From NCBI GenBank assembly GCA_030039135.1, contig JASHQN010000018.1:1-23217 (forward strand): DNA of 23,217 bases. Reading direction: 5' to 3'. This document shows positions 15,433 to 21,979 of the stretch, one piece after another. The notes under the pieces are model-generated. The model searched no databases. It worked only from the letters and a program-made list of their open reading frames with translations, and had not been told where the DNA came from. The position numbers and the translations under genes are program-made. Positions within the stretch are counted from its first letter, which is position 1; every line of letters starts with the position of its first letter. Source of the stretch: Thermoplasmata archaeon. Its GTDB lineage: Archaea; Thermoplasmatota; Thermoplasmata; Lutacidiplasmatales; UBA184.

Positions 15433-15448
15433 GTACCGGACTCGGTAC
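15433..15448 (+). promoter_or_regulatory. Perfect inverted repeat upstream of glycosyltransferase 1
   Basis: gtaccg-gact-cggtac forms a 6-bp perfect dyad with a 4-nt spacer, ending 10 nt before the GTG start of the first glycosyltransferase. It lies where a promoter-proximal operator would be expected in a short-leader gene. No clear TATA box is seen in the 57-bp gap, only tcaagtacc partly overlapping the dyad. Confidence 0.35.
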
Positions 15449-15458
15449 ATCGCGGCTC

Positions 15459-16640
15459 GTGAAGGTCGCGCAGCTCTCGACCCGCTACCCGCCGGGTCCC
15501 GGTGGGGTGGAGCGCCATGTCGCGGAGCTCGCGCCCCGCTTGGCCGCGCGCGGACACCACGTCGATGTCTACACGAGCGACCTGTATCGGGAGTTTCCCT
15601 GGCAGCGGCTCGATCGATCGGTGCCGCGGGAAGAGCGGACGGCATTCGGTGCCGTCCACCGCCTCTCAGTATGGTCGCTCCCCGGCGAGCTCCACTATCC
15701 GTTCTTCCGCGGCCTGAACGACGCGCTCGCCCGCGACCGCCCCGACATCGTCCACGCCCACACGTACGGGACGAACCAGGTCGCGGCGGCCCGTCGCCAC
15801 CACCGGCGCCTCGGGACCCCCTTCGTGCTGACCGCGCACTTCCACCCAATCTGGTCGATCGAGGGAGGGTGGCTCCGCCATCGGATCCGCGGCTTCTACG
15901 ACCGCCGGCTGGGGAACCCCGTGGTCCGAGACGCGGCCGCGGTCATCGTCCAGACCCGGGAGGAGGAGCGACTCCTACGGTCGTTGAACCTCGAGCTTCC
16001 GCGCGTGGTCCTGCAGCCGCCGGGCTACAGCCCGGGACCTGCCCCCCCGCCCGGCCCGCGCGCGTTCCGGGACCGGTTCGGGATTCGAGGTGATTTCGTA
16101 CTCTTCGTCGGGAGGCTCGCCTCCAACAAGGGTCTCCTCGAGCTGACCGAGGCGTTCGGCTCGCTCGCTCGCGCGGATCCTTCGGCCGAGCTCGTCCTCA
16201 TCGGCGAGGACGGCGGGATGCGAAGGCGGGTCACGGACCGGGTCCGGGCGCTCGGTCTCGATCGCCGGGTCCATCTGCTGGGCCATGTCGAGGACGGAGC
16301 GCTCGTCTCGGCGGCGTACCGAGAAGCGCGCGTGTTCGCACTGCCGAGCGAGTACGAGGCGTTCGGACTCGTCCTCCTCGAGGCGCTCGCGCAAGGCACG
16401 CCCGTCGTGGCATCGCGCGTTGGCGGGATCCCCGAGGTCGTCGAGGACGGACGGGCCGGCCTGCTCGTTCCGCCCCGGTCGTCCGAGGCGCTGGCCGACG
16501 CCCTCCGCCGGCTCTGGGACGACCCCGAGCTCGCCCGTTCTCTGGGAGCCTACGGCCGAGACCACGTCGTGCCCCGCTTCTCCTGGGACGCGCTCGCGGA
16601 CCGGCTCGACGTCCTCTACCGGGAGCTCGTTCCCGCATGA
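15459..16640 (+). CDS. GT4 family glycosyltransferase (first of three)
   Basis: Retaining GT-B glycosyltransferase of family 4, 393 aa, moving a sugar from a nucleotide donor to a glycan or lipid acceptor at the cytosolic face of the membrane. The N-terminal domain has the Gly-rich acceptor loop STRYPPGPGGVERHVAELA (7-25) and PDIVHAHTYG (95-104). The C-terminal domain has FVLFVGRLASNKGLLEL (213-229) and the donor-site EX7E motif with Glu300 and Glu308 in PSEYEAFGLVLLEAL, then PVVASRVGGIPEVVEDG. No membrane span is predicted. It starts with GTG (VKVAQLS), fixed by the family's MKxxxxS/T start. The stop overlaps the next GT start as ATGA, so the two are coupled. Donor and acceptor are unknown; the sulfoquinovose synthase upstream makes a sulfosugar donor conceivable. 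Confidence 0.9.
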   Translation: MKVAQLSTRYPPGPGGVERHVAELAPRLAARGHHVDVYTSDLYREFPWQRLDRSVPREERTAFGAVHRLSVWSLPGELHYPFFRGLNDALARDRPDIVHAHTYGTNQVAAARRHHRRLGTPFVLTAHFHPIWSIEGGWLRHRIRGFYDRRLGNPVVRDAAAVIVQTREEERLLRSLNLELPRVVLQPPGYSPGPAPPPGPRAFRDRFGIRGDFVLFVGRLASNKGLLELTEAFGSLARADPSAELVLIGEDGGMRRRVTDRVRALGLDRRVHLLGHVEDGALVSAAYREARVFALPSEYEAFGLVLLEALAQGTPVVASRVGGIPEVVEDGRAGLLVPPRSSEALADALRRLWDDPELARSLGAYGRDHVVPRFSWDALADRLDVLYRELVPA

Positions 16641-17794
16641 AGGTCGTCCACGTAACGCTCCGCTTCGATGCGCCCGGCGGGGTGGAGACGAACGTCCGGG
16701 AGCTCGCGCGACGGCTCAAGGCCTCGGGCGACGAGGTCGAGGTGTACGCCAGCGACCTCTACGACGAGTCGCGCTGGGAGCGCCGGACGGACTATCGCCC
16801 CGTCGTCGACGGGGTGCCCGTGCGCCGGTTTCCGGTCCGACGCCGGCTCGTTCCGCATTTCACCCTGCCCCTGATGGTCGGGCTCATCGACGCACTCTCC
16901 TCCAGTGACGCCGACGTCATCCACGCGCACTCCCACCGCTACGGGCACGTCCTGCAAGCGGCGGCGGTCGCGGACCGATGCCGGATCCCCCTCGTGGTGT
17001 CCACCTCGTACCATCCCCCCGACCGTCGAGAGCCCCGGCGTACTCGGGGCATCCTACGGCTGGTCGACGTCGGGTTTGGTATGACGGCGTACCGCACCGC
17101 GCGAGCGATCGTCGTGCAGTCGGAGCTCGAGGGGTCCCTCGTGCGGGAGTTCGCGCCCGCGGATCGAGTGCGTCTCATCCCGCCCGGGGTCGACCTAGCG
17201 GAGTGGGAGCACCCGGACGCCGACCGGCCGGACGGACTTGGGCTGCCGACCGAGTACTTTCTCTTCGTCGGTCGCGTCGCCGCCAACAAGGGCCTTCCCT
17301 ACCTCGTCGAGGCGATCGCCGAGTCCCCACCCGCCGAACGGCGATCCCTCGTGATCCTCGGATCGGACTGGGGGGAGCGCGCCGCCCTCGAGGAGCTCGC
17401 TCGTCGGCGCGGGGTCGCCGATCAGATCCGGTGGTTGGGTCACCTCGACGATCGTCGCGCCTACCGAGCGGTGATCCGTGGAGCCCGCGCGTTGGTGCTG
17501 CCGTCGGAATGGGAGGCGTACGGCTTCGTCCTCCTCGAGGCGATGGCCGCCCGAACCCCCATCGTCGCGACTTCGGTCGGGGCGGTCCCCGAGGTGCTCG
17601 AGGGCGGACGGCTTGGCCTCCTCGTGCCGTACGGGGATGCCGGCGCGCTCCGGCGCGCGCTCGGTGAGGTCATCGGGGACCCGGACGGCGCCCGCCGGAG
17701 GGTCGACGCGGCCTGGGCGAAGGCCGTCGATCTGGACTGGGCCCGGTCGGCCGATCGCTTCCGTTCGCTCTATCGAGAAGTGGTCGGTCGCTGA
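16637..17794 (+). CDS. GT4 family glycosyltransferase (second of three)
   Basis: A 385-aa GT-B enzyme of family GT4. Motifs: VTLRFDAPGGVETNVRELA (6-24), DVIHAHSHRYGHVLQ (93-107), FLFVGRVAANKGL (208-220), and the complete EX7E with Glu293 and Glu301 in PSEWEAYGFVLLEAM, followed by PIVATSVGAVPEVLEGG. Its ATG overlaps the stop of the preceding glycosyltransferase (ATGA), so both are made from one messenger. It aligns without a single gap over all 385 residues with the third glycosyltransferase; my hand count gives about 65% identity, so the pair is a recent tandem duplication. The first glycosyltransferase is clearly more distant. No membrane segment is seen. Substrate unknown; a surface glycan or glycolipid pathway with the upstream sqdB is inferred from context. 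Confidence 0.9.
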   Translation: MKVVHVTLRFDAPGGVETNVRELARRLKASGDEVEVYASDLYDESRWERRTDYRPVVDGVPVRRFPVRRRLVPHFTLPLMVGLIDALSSSDADVIHAHSHRYGHVLQAAAVADRCRIPLVVSTSYHPPDRREPRRTRGILRLVDVGFGMTAYRTARAIVVQSELEGSLVREFAPADRVRLIPPGVDLAEWEHPDADRPDGLGLPTEYFLFVGRVAANKGLPYLVEAIAESPPAERRSLVILGSDWGERAALEELARRRGVADQIRWLGHLDDRRAYRAVIRGARALVLPSEWEAYGFVLLEAMAARTPIVATSVGAVPEVLEGGRLGLLVPYGDAGALRRALGEVIGDPDGARRRVDAAWAKAVDLDWARSADRFRSLYREVVGR

Positions 17795-18112
17795 GCCGGC
17801 CGGCGTTCGAGCCGGACGAGCTCCTCGCCCACATGGTCGAGGTCCCGCCCCTCGGCTCCCGGCGTGAATCGCGCGGCGACGCGGAACAGGCGGCCCACGA
17901 GACCGGCCAGCATCTCAAGCCCCGGTCCGGTATCCCCAAGGTCTACAAGGCGCTGCTCGAGATCGGACCGGCGAGGGGACCGACGTTCGGCGGGCCGCGC
18001 GCGAACGGTAAAGAGCCTTGCCGCGCGTTCGCGACCGAATGCGCTCGATGGTTCCGGACCCGGGACCTCTTCCGGGGGCGCCGAACGGCCGCTGTCGAGG
18101 GCGCCTCGTGCC
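17795..18112 (+). other. 318-bp spacer between the duplicated glycosyltransferases
   Basis: This is the only intergenic stretch above 300 bp inside the window. It holds no ORF with a recognisable product. The first 170 bp show a coding-like codon bias in the plus frame starting at 17791 (third positions mostly G or C, second positions about half; codons such as ATC CCC AAG GTC TAC AAG). That frame has no early stop and runs into the next gene out of frame. A minus-strand ATG at 17913 opens a 47-codon frame ending at 17770, also with high GC3. Either could be a gene remnant. The last 110 bp carry a TATA-like box (18004-18015) and a 25-codon mini-ORF. Confidence 0.5.
18004..18015 (+). promoter_or_regulatory. 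TATA-like box AACGGTAAAGAG upstream of glycosyltransferase 3
   Basis: This exact 12-mer recurs at 20524-20535 on the minus strand. There its 5' end is 34 nt before the aminotransferase ATG. Here its 5' end is 35 nt before an ATG at 18039. The matching spacing supports a leaderless promoter firing about 75 nt ahead of the glycosyltransferase GTG. Confidence 0.5.
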
Positions 18113-18116
18113 GTGA
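18039..18116 (+). CDS. Putative 25-aa leader mini-ORF coupled to glycosyltransferase 3
   Basis: The ATG at 18039 lies at the expected leaderless start of the AACGGTAAAGAG promoter and opens a 25-codon frame that ends with TGA at 18114-18116. That stop overlaps the GTG start of the downstream glycosyltransferase as GTGA, the same 4-nt stop/start coupling seen elsewhere in this window. The encoded peptide begins MRSMVPDPGPLPGAPNG, is Pro/Gly/Arg-rich, has one cysteine and shows no recognisable domain. It could be a translated leader that loads ribosomes onto the glycosyltransferase, or chance. No start of the glycosyltransferase frame itself is available in the leader. Confidence 0.35.
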   Translation: MRSMVPDPGPLPGAPNGRCRGRLVP

Positions 18117-19270
18117 AGATCGTCCAGGTGACCCTCCGCTTCGACGCCCCCGGCGGCGTCGAGACCACCGTTCGGGAGCTCTCCCGACGGCTGCGGTCCG
18201 CCGGGGACGAGGTCCAAGTGTACGCGAGCGACCTCGTCGACGAGTCCGGCTGGGTCCGACGGAGCGACTTCCGTCCCGTCGTCGACGGGGTCCCGGTACG
18301 GCGCTTCCCGATCGTGAAGCGGCCGCTCCCGCGCGTGACCCTGCCCGTCATGGCCGGTCTTGTTGACGCGATCTCGGAGAGTGGGGCCGACATCGTTCAC
18401 GCGCATTCGCACCGGTACGGCCACGTCCTCCAGTCGACCTTCGCCGCCGAGAAATGCCGGATCCCGCTCGTGATCTCCACCCACTTCCACCCTGCGGACC
18501 GGCGGGAGCCTCCGCTGAAGAAGGGCCTGCTACGGCTCGAGGATGTGGCGTTCGGCATGGCGTCCTACCGCGTCGCCGACGCGCTCGTCGTAGAGTCCGA
18601 GCTCGAGGGTCGGCTCGTGCGGGAGTTTTCGCCGGGCGCGCGGATACGGGTCATCCCGCCGGGCATCGACGTGCACGAGTGGGAGGACCCGTCCACCGAC
18701 CGCGCCGAGGAGCTCGGGCTGCCCGCCGAGTACTTCCTGTTCGTCGGCCGGATCGCCTCCAACAAGGGTCTCCCGATCCTCGTGGAAGCGCTCGCCGGGC
18801 TTTCCCCGGCCGATCGCATACCCCTCGTACTGATGGGCCCGGACTGGGGCGAGCGTACCGCGATCGAGCAGCAGGCGCGCCGTCTCGGGATCGCCGATCT
18901 CCTTCGATGGCTCGGCTCCGTGCCGGACCGGCGCGCGTACCGAGGCGTGCTCCGAGGAGCGCGCGCCCTCGCGCTGCCCTCGGAATGGGAGGCGTACGGG
19001 CTCGTCCTGCTGGACGCGATGGCCGCGCGGACGCCGATCGTTGCGAGCGCGGTCGGAGCGGTCCCCGAGGTCCTCGACGGCGGCCGGGCGGGTCGCCTCG
19101 TCCCCTACGGTGACGTGGACGCCCTCCGCGAAGCGCTCCGCGCGACGACCCGCGAGCCGGACGTTACCCGTCGGCTGGTCGAGTTCGGCATCGGACGGGC
19201 TCGGGCCGCGGATTGGTCGGTGGCGGTCGAACGACATCGCGCGCTCTACCGTGAGCTCGCGCGGACCTAA
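18113..19270 (+). CDS. GT4 family glycosyltransferase (third), tandem paralogue with EX7D site
   Basis: A 385-aa GT-B enzyme aligning gaplessly with the preceding glycosyltransferase (about 65% identical by hand count). Shared motifs: VTLRFDAPGGVETTVREL (6-23), ADIVHAHSHRYGHVLQ (92-107), FLFVGRIASNKGL (208-220), PSEWEAYGLVLLDAM (289-303). The second glutamate of the donor-site EX7E motif is aspartate here (Glu293, Asp301), a conservative change at a residue that contacts the donor in the family. Divergence is concentrated in the last 60 residues. The start is a GTG giving VKIVQVTLRF, fixed by the paralogue; the frame runs open for 83 more codons upstream, but that translation is Arg/Ser-rich and not GT-like. 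It has its own candidate promoter, unlike its twin. The 3' end is convergent with the aminotransferase, 25 bp apart. Confidence 0.9.
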   Translation: MKIVQVTLRFDAPGGVETTVRELSRRLRSAGDEVQVYASDLVDESGWVRRSDFRPVVDGVPVRRFPIVKRPLPRVTLPVMAGLVDAISESGADIVHAHSHRYGHVLQSTFAAEKCRIPLVISTHFHPADRREPPLKKGLLRLEDVAFGMASYRVADALVVESELEGRLVREFSPGARIRVIPPGIDVHEWEDPSTDRAEELGLPAEYFLFVGRIASNKGLPILVEALAGLSPADRIPLVLMGPDWGERTAIEQQARRLGIADLLRWLGSVPDRRAYRGVLRGARALALPSEWEAYGLVLLDAMAARTPIVASAVGAVPEVLDGGRAGRLVPYGDVDALREALRATTREPDVTRRLVEFGIGRARAADWSVAVERHRALYRELART

Positions 19271-19295
19271 GCGGGACCCGCAGAGCCTGCAGGAC

Positions 19296-20501
19296 CTACC
19301 GAGACGAAGGGGGCGATCCGAGCGGGACCTTCGGGGTCCCCTTCCTACCCCCGTTCTCTCCGCTGGCCGACATGGCGCCCACTTCCTCGCCGTAGGCCCG
19401 AACGATCTCGAGCCCGCGCCGAATGTTGTCCCGGGACGCGGCGAACGAGAGCCGAAGATGCGACGCTCCGAGCGAACCGAACGCGTCGCCGGGAGTGAGG
19501 ATGACCCCTCGCTTCAGGAGCGCGGTCGCGGCCTCGGCCGAGGTGCTCGGCCAAGAGAAGCGCGGAAACGCGTAGAACGCCCCCGCCGGTGGGACCACGT
19601 CGATCCCGGGGACCTCGCGCAGCAGCCGTACGACGAGATCGCGGCGCGCGCGGAACTCCCGGACCATGCGGCGGATCGCCGGTCGGCTCGACGCGAGGCC
19701 GAAGAGGACGGCCACCTGGGCGGGGGTCGGGGGGCACGCCATGACGTGGTAGTGCATCTTGTTGAGGTCGAGGGCGAGCGCGCGAGGGGCGACGAGGAAC
19801 CCGATACGCCAGCCGGTCATCGCGAGGGTCTTCGAGAAGGAGTTGACCACCACCACGCGATCGGACTTTCCCCAAAACGAGACGAACTCGCCGTCGTAGA
19901 CGATCTCCTCGTAGACCTCGTCGGAGACGATCGTGAGGTCGTGCCGCTCGGCGAACGCGACGAGCGCGTCGACGACGGCCGGAGGGAAGACCCCGCCGGT
20001 CGGGTTCGAAGGACTGTTGACGACGATCGCCCGCGTCCGCCGCGTCACTAGCCGCTCGAGCTCGTCGAGGTCCGGAACGTACCGCCGTTGCGCGTCCAGC
20101 GAGTACGGGACCGGGGTCGCGCCCATGAGCCGCGCGTGGGGCGAGTAGAGCACGAATCCGGGGTTCGGGACGAGCACCTCGTCGCCCGCGTCGTAGAGCG
20201 CTAGCGCGGTCACCAGGAGCGCCTCGGTGCCGCTTCCCGTGATGATCACGTTCTCCCGGGACGTTCGGCGGTCCCGGTCCCGGTAGCGCTCGGCGACGCG
20301 ATCGCGAAGCTCCGCAAGCCCGGCCGAAGGCCCGTAGTGGTTCATTCCGTCGCGGACGGCAGCGCACAGGGCCTCGACGACCTCGGAGGGAGGTTCGAAG
20401 TCCGGCTCGCCGAGCCCGAGGTTGACCGAGTCGGGGGCCGCCGCATCGAACATCTTGCGGATACCCGAGATCTCCACCGTACGGACCCGACGGGCGACCA
20501 T
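19296..20501 (-). CDS. Class I/II PLP-dependent aminotransferase (aspartate-aminotransferase-like)
   Basis: Fold-type I aminotransferase, 401 aa, transferring amino groups between an amino acid (probably aspartate or an aromatic/branched one) and a 2-oxo acid. Landmarks: NLGLGEPDFEPP (27-38), Tyr56 in MNHYGPSAGLAELR, the phosphate-binding loop TGSGTEALL (88-96), NSPSNPTGG with Asn166, SDEVYEEIVYDG with Asp194 and Tyr197, the Schiff-base Lys224 in NSFSKTLAMTGWRIGF, and carboxylate-binding Arg350 in HLRLSFA. The C-terminal 30 residues are a Ser/Gly/Pro-rich tail beyond the fold. The ATG start is 28 nt downstream of the TATA core. It is divergent from purA, which consumes aspartate. Amino-acid specificity cannot be fixed from sequence. 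Confidence 0.9.
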   Translation of the reverse strand: MVARRVRTVEISGIRKMFDAAAPDSVNLGLGEPDFEPPSEVVEALCAAVRDGMNHYGPSAGLAELRDRVAERYRDRDRRTSRENVIITGSGTEALLVTALALYDAGDEVLVPNPGFVLYSPHARLMGATPVPYSLDAQRRYVPDLDELERLVTRRTRAIVVNSPSNPTGGVFPPAVVDALVAFAERHDLTIVSDEVYEEIVYDGEFVSFWGKSDRVVVVNSFSKTLAMTGWRIGFLVAPRALALDLNKMHYHVMACPPTPAQVAVLFGLASSRPAIRRMVREFRARRDLVVRLLREVPGIDVVPPAGAFYAFPRFSWPSTSAEAATALLKRGVILTPGDAFGSLGASHLRLSFAASRDNIRRGLEIVRAYGEEVGAMSASGENGGRKGTPKVPLGSPPSSR

Positions 20502-20523
20502 TTCGCGGACGACCGACGCCGAC

Positions 20524-20535
20524 CTCTTTACCGTT
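20524..20535 (-). promoter_or_regulatory. TATA-like box of the aminotransferase gene
   Basis: Minus-strand aacggtaaagag begins 34 nt upstream of the ATG at 20501, predicting a leaderless or nearly leaderless transcript. It is identical over 12 nt to the box at 18004-18015. Confidence 0.5.
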
Positions 20536-20593
20536 GTCCCGAGTTATGCGCTGACGTGAGTCGCCCCGTCGCTCCCGGAGCGGGCACAAGGGC

Positions 20594-20626
20594 CTTCTAT
20601 CCGGTGCGTTCCGGGAGCACGGAACG
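20594..20626 (+). promoter_or_regulatory. purA promoter with overlapping inverted repeat
   Basis: A weak TATA-like cttctatcc (20594-20602) lies about 34 nt before the purA ATG. Just downstream, at the expected transcription start, cgttccg (20607-20613) and cggaacg (20620-20626) form a perfect 7-bp dyad with a 6-nt spacer. A further dyad cgctcc-c-ggagcg lies upstream at 20570-20582. The arrangement fits an operator overlapping the start site, but the binding protein is unknown. Confidence 0.4.
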
Positions 20627-20631
20627 GAACG

Positions 20632-21972
20632 ATGACGGTCCGGGTCGTGCTCGGGGCCCAATTCGGGGACGAGGCGAAGGGGAAGATCGCGGACTACCTT
20701 GCGGCGGACGCCCGCTACGTCGTGCGCAGCGGAGGCGGACCCAACACCGGCCATACGATCGGTCTTCCCGAAGGCGTCGTCGTGCTCCATCAGGTCTCGT
20801 GTGGAGTGTTGCGAACCGGGGTCACCGCGATCAGCGGCCCCGGGATGGTCATCCAGCCGTTCAAGCTCGAAGAAGAGATCCTCGAACTGGAGCGCCGCGG
20901 TCTGCGACGGGGCGAGATCCTCCTGTCCGACCGGGCGCACGTCATCCTCCCGCTGCACGAGCTCGAGGACGCTTGGCAGGACTCGCTGCGAGCGCAGCGA
21001 TCCCCTGGGTCCGCGCTCGGCACGACGCGCAGCGGCATCGGGCCGGCGTACGCGGACCGGTACGCCCGTTGGGGGATCCGACTGGGCGAGCTGAGCCGGC
21101 CGGCGCTCCTGCGCGAGCGCCTCGAGCTCCTCTATGCGACGAAACCCGAGGTGCCCGATCTCCCCCCGATCGACGACCTCGCGACCCGGCTCGCCGAGGT
21201 CGGGTCGCGGCTCGACCCGATGATCCGAGCGACCGAACCGATCATCTGGGGGGCGATCGAGCGCGGGGAGCCGATCCTCCTCGAGGGCGCCCAGAGCGCA
21301 CTCCTCGACATCGACTTCGGCACCTACCCCTACGTCACGAGCTCGCACCCGACGAGCGCGGGCGCGCTGATGGGGAGCGGGATCCCGCCCACCGAGCTCG
21401 ACGCCGCGATCGGCGTCGCGAAGGCCTACTCGACCCGGGTAGGCGCCGGCCCGTACCCGACGGAGGATACCGGAGAGCGCGGCGAGCACCTTCGCCGCGT
21501 TGGTGGGGAACGGGGAGCGACCACGGGGCGACCCCGTCGATGCGGCTGGCTCGATCTCGTCCTCCTGCGGTACGCCGCGCGCCTGAACGGGTACACCTCG
21601 CTCGCCATCACGAAGGTCGATGTCCTCGGGGGCATGGACGAGATCCCGGTCTGCGTCGCCTACCGGCTTCCCGACGGCTCGACCTCGCGCGATGCTCCAC
21701 CGAGCCGGGCCGAGGACCTCGCGAAGGTCGAGCCGGTCTACGCCACGATGCCGGGCTGGCCCGAGTTCCATGCGCGAGCGAAAGAGCGGATCCGGCGGGA
21801 GGGGGCCTCCGCGCTGCCGTCCACTCTCCGCCGCTACCTCGATTTCATCTCGGAGGAGACCGGCGTGCCCGTGGAGTACGTCGGCTACGGTGCCCATCGG
21901 GACGAGACCGTCACGCTCGGTCCCCCCACCGTCCGCCGCCATCGCTCGGCGATGACGGCGTGGAGCGGCTGA
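20632..21972 (+). CDS. purA: Adenylosuccinate synthetase
   Basis: Catalyses GTP-dependent joining of IMP and aspartate to adenylosuccinate, the first dedicated step to AMP. The 446-aa product is of full bacterial length (E. coli PurA is 432 aa). Motifs: GAQFGDEAKGKI (8-19) with catalytic Asp13, where the usual GDEGKGK has Ala15 instead of Gly; GGPNTGHTI (35-43) with catalytic His41; TTRSGIGPAYADR; EGAQSALLDIDFGTYPYVTSSHPTSAG (the IMP/aspartate region); GPYPTED; TGRPRRCGWLD; and TKVDVL, the guanine-recognition element. No domain is missing. The ATG start fits the promoter 34 nt upstream. A LysO-like gene begins 8 nt after the stop, so the two are likely cotranscribed. Identification is secure. 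Confidence 0.96.
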   Translation: MTVRVVLGAQFGDEAKGKIADYLAADARYVVRSGGGPNTGHTIGLPEGVVVLHQVSCGVLRTGVTAISGPGMVIQPFKLEEEILELERRGLRRGEILLSDRAHVILPLHELEDAWQDSLRAQRSPGSALGTTRSGIGPAYADRYARWGIRLGELSRPALLRERLELLYATKPEVPDLPPIDDLATRLAEVGSRLDPMIRATEPIIWGAIERGEPILLEGAQSALLDIDFGTYPYVTSSHPTSAGALMGSGIPPTELDAAIGVAKAYSTRVGAGPYPTEDTGERGEHLRRVGGERGATTGRPRRCGWLDLVLLRYAARLNGYTSLAITKVDVLGGMDEIPVCVAYRLPDGSTSRDAPPSRAEDLAKVEPVYATMPGWPEFHARAKERIRREGASALPSTLRRYLDFISEETGVPVEYVGYGAHRDETVTLGPPTVRRHRSAMTAWSG

Positions 21973-21979
21973 CCGCACC

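Noticed and set aside
17864..18112. N-terminal extension of the third glycosyltransferase by 83 residues
   Set aside because: The paralogue starts exactly at the aligned GTG/ATG position and the extension is Arg/Ser-rich with no GT similarity.
19271..19295. Terminator between the convergent glycosyltransferase and aminotransferase genes
   Set aside because: The 25-bp gap has no T tract on either strand and no convincing hairpin.
19345..21978. An 877-codon open frame on the minus strand across the aminotransferase and antisense to purA
   Set aside because: It overlaps two strongly identified genes in the wrong frames and shows no domain; a GC-driven shadow.
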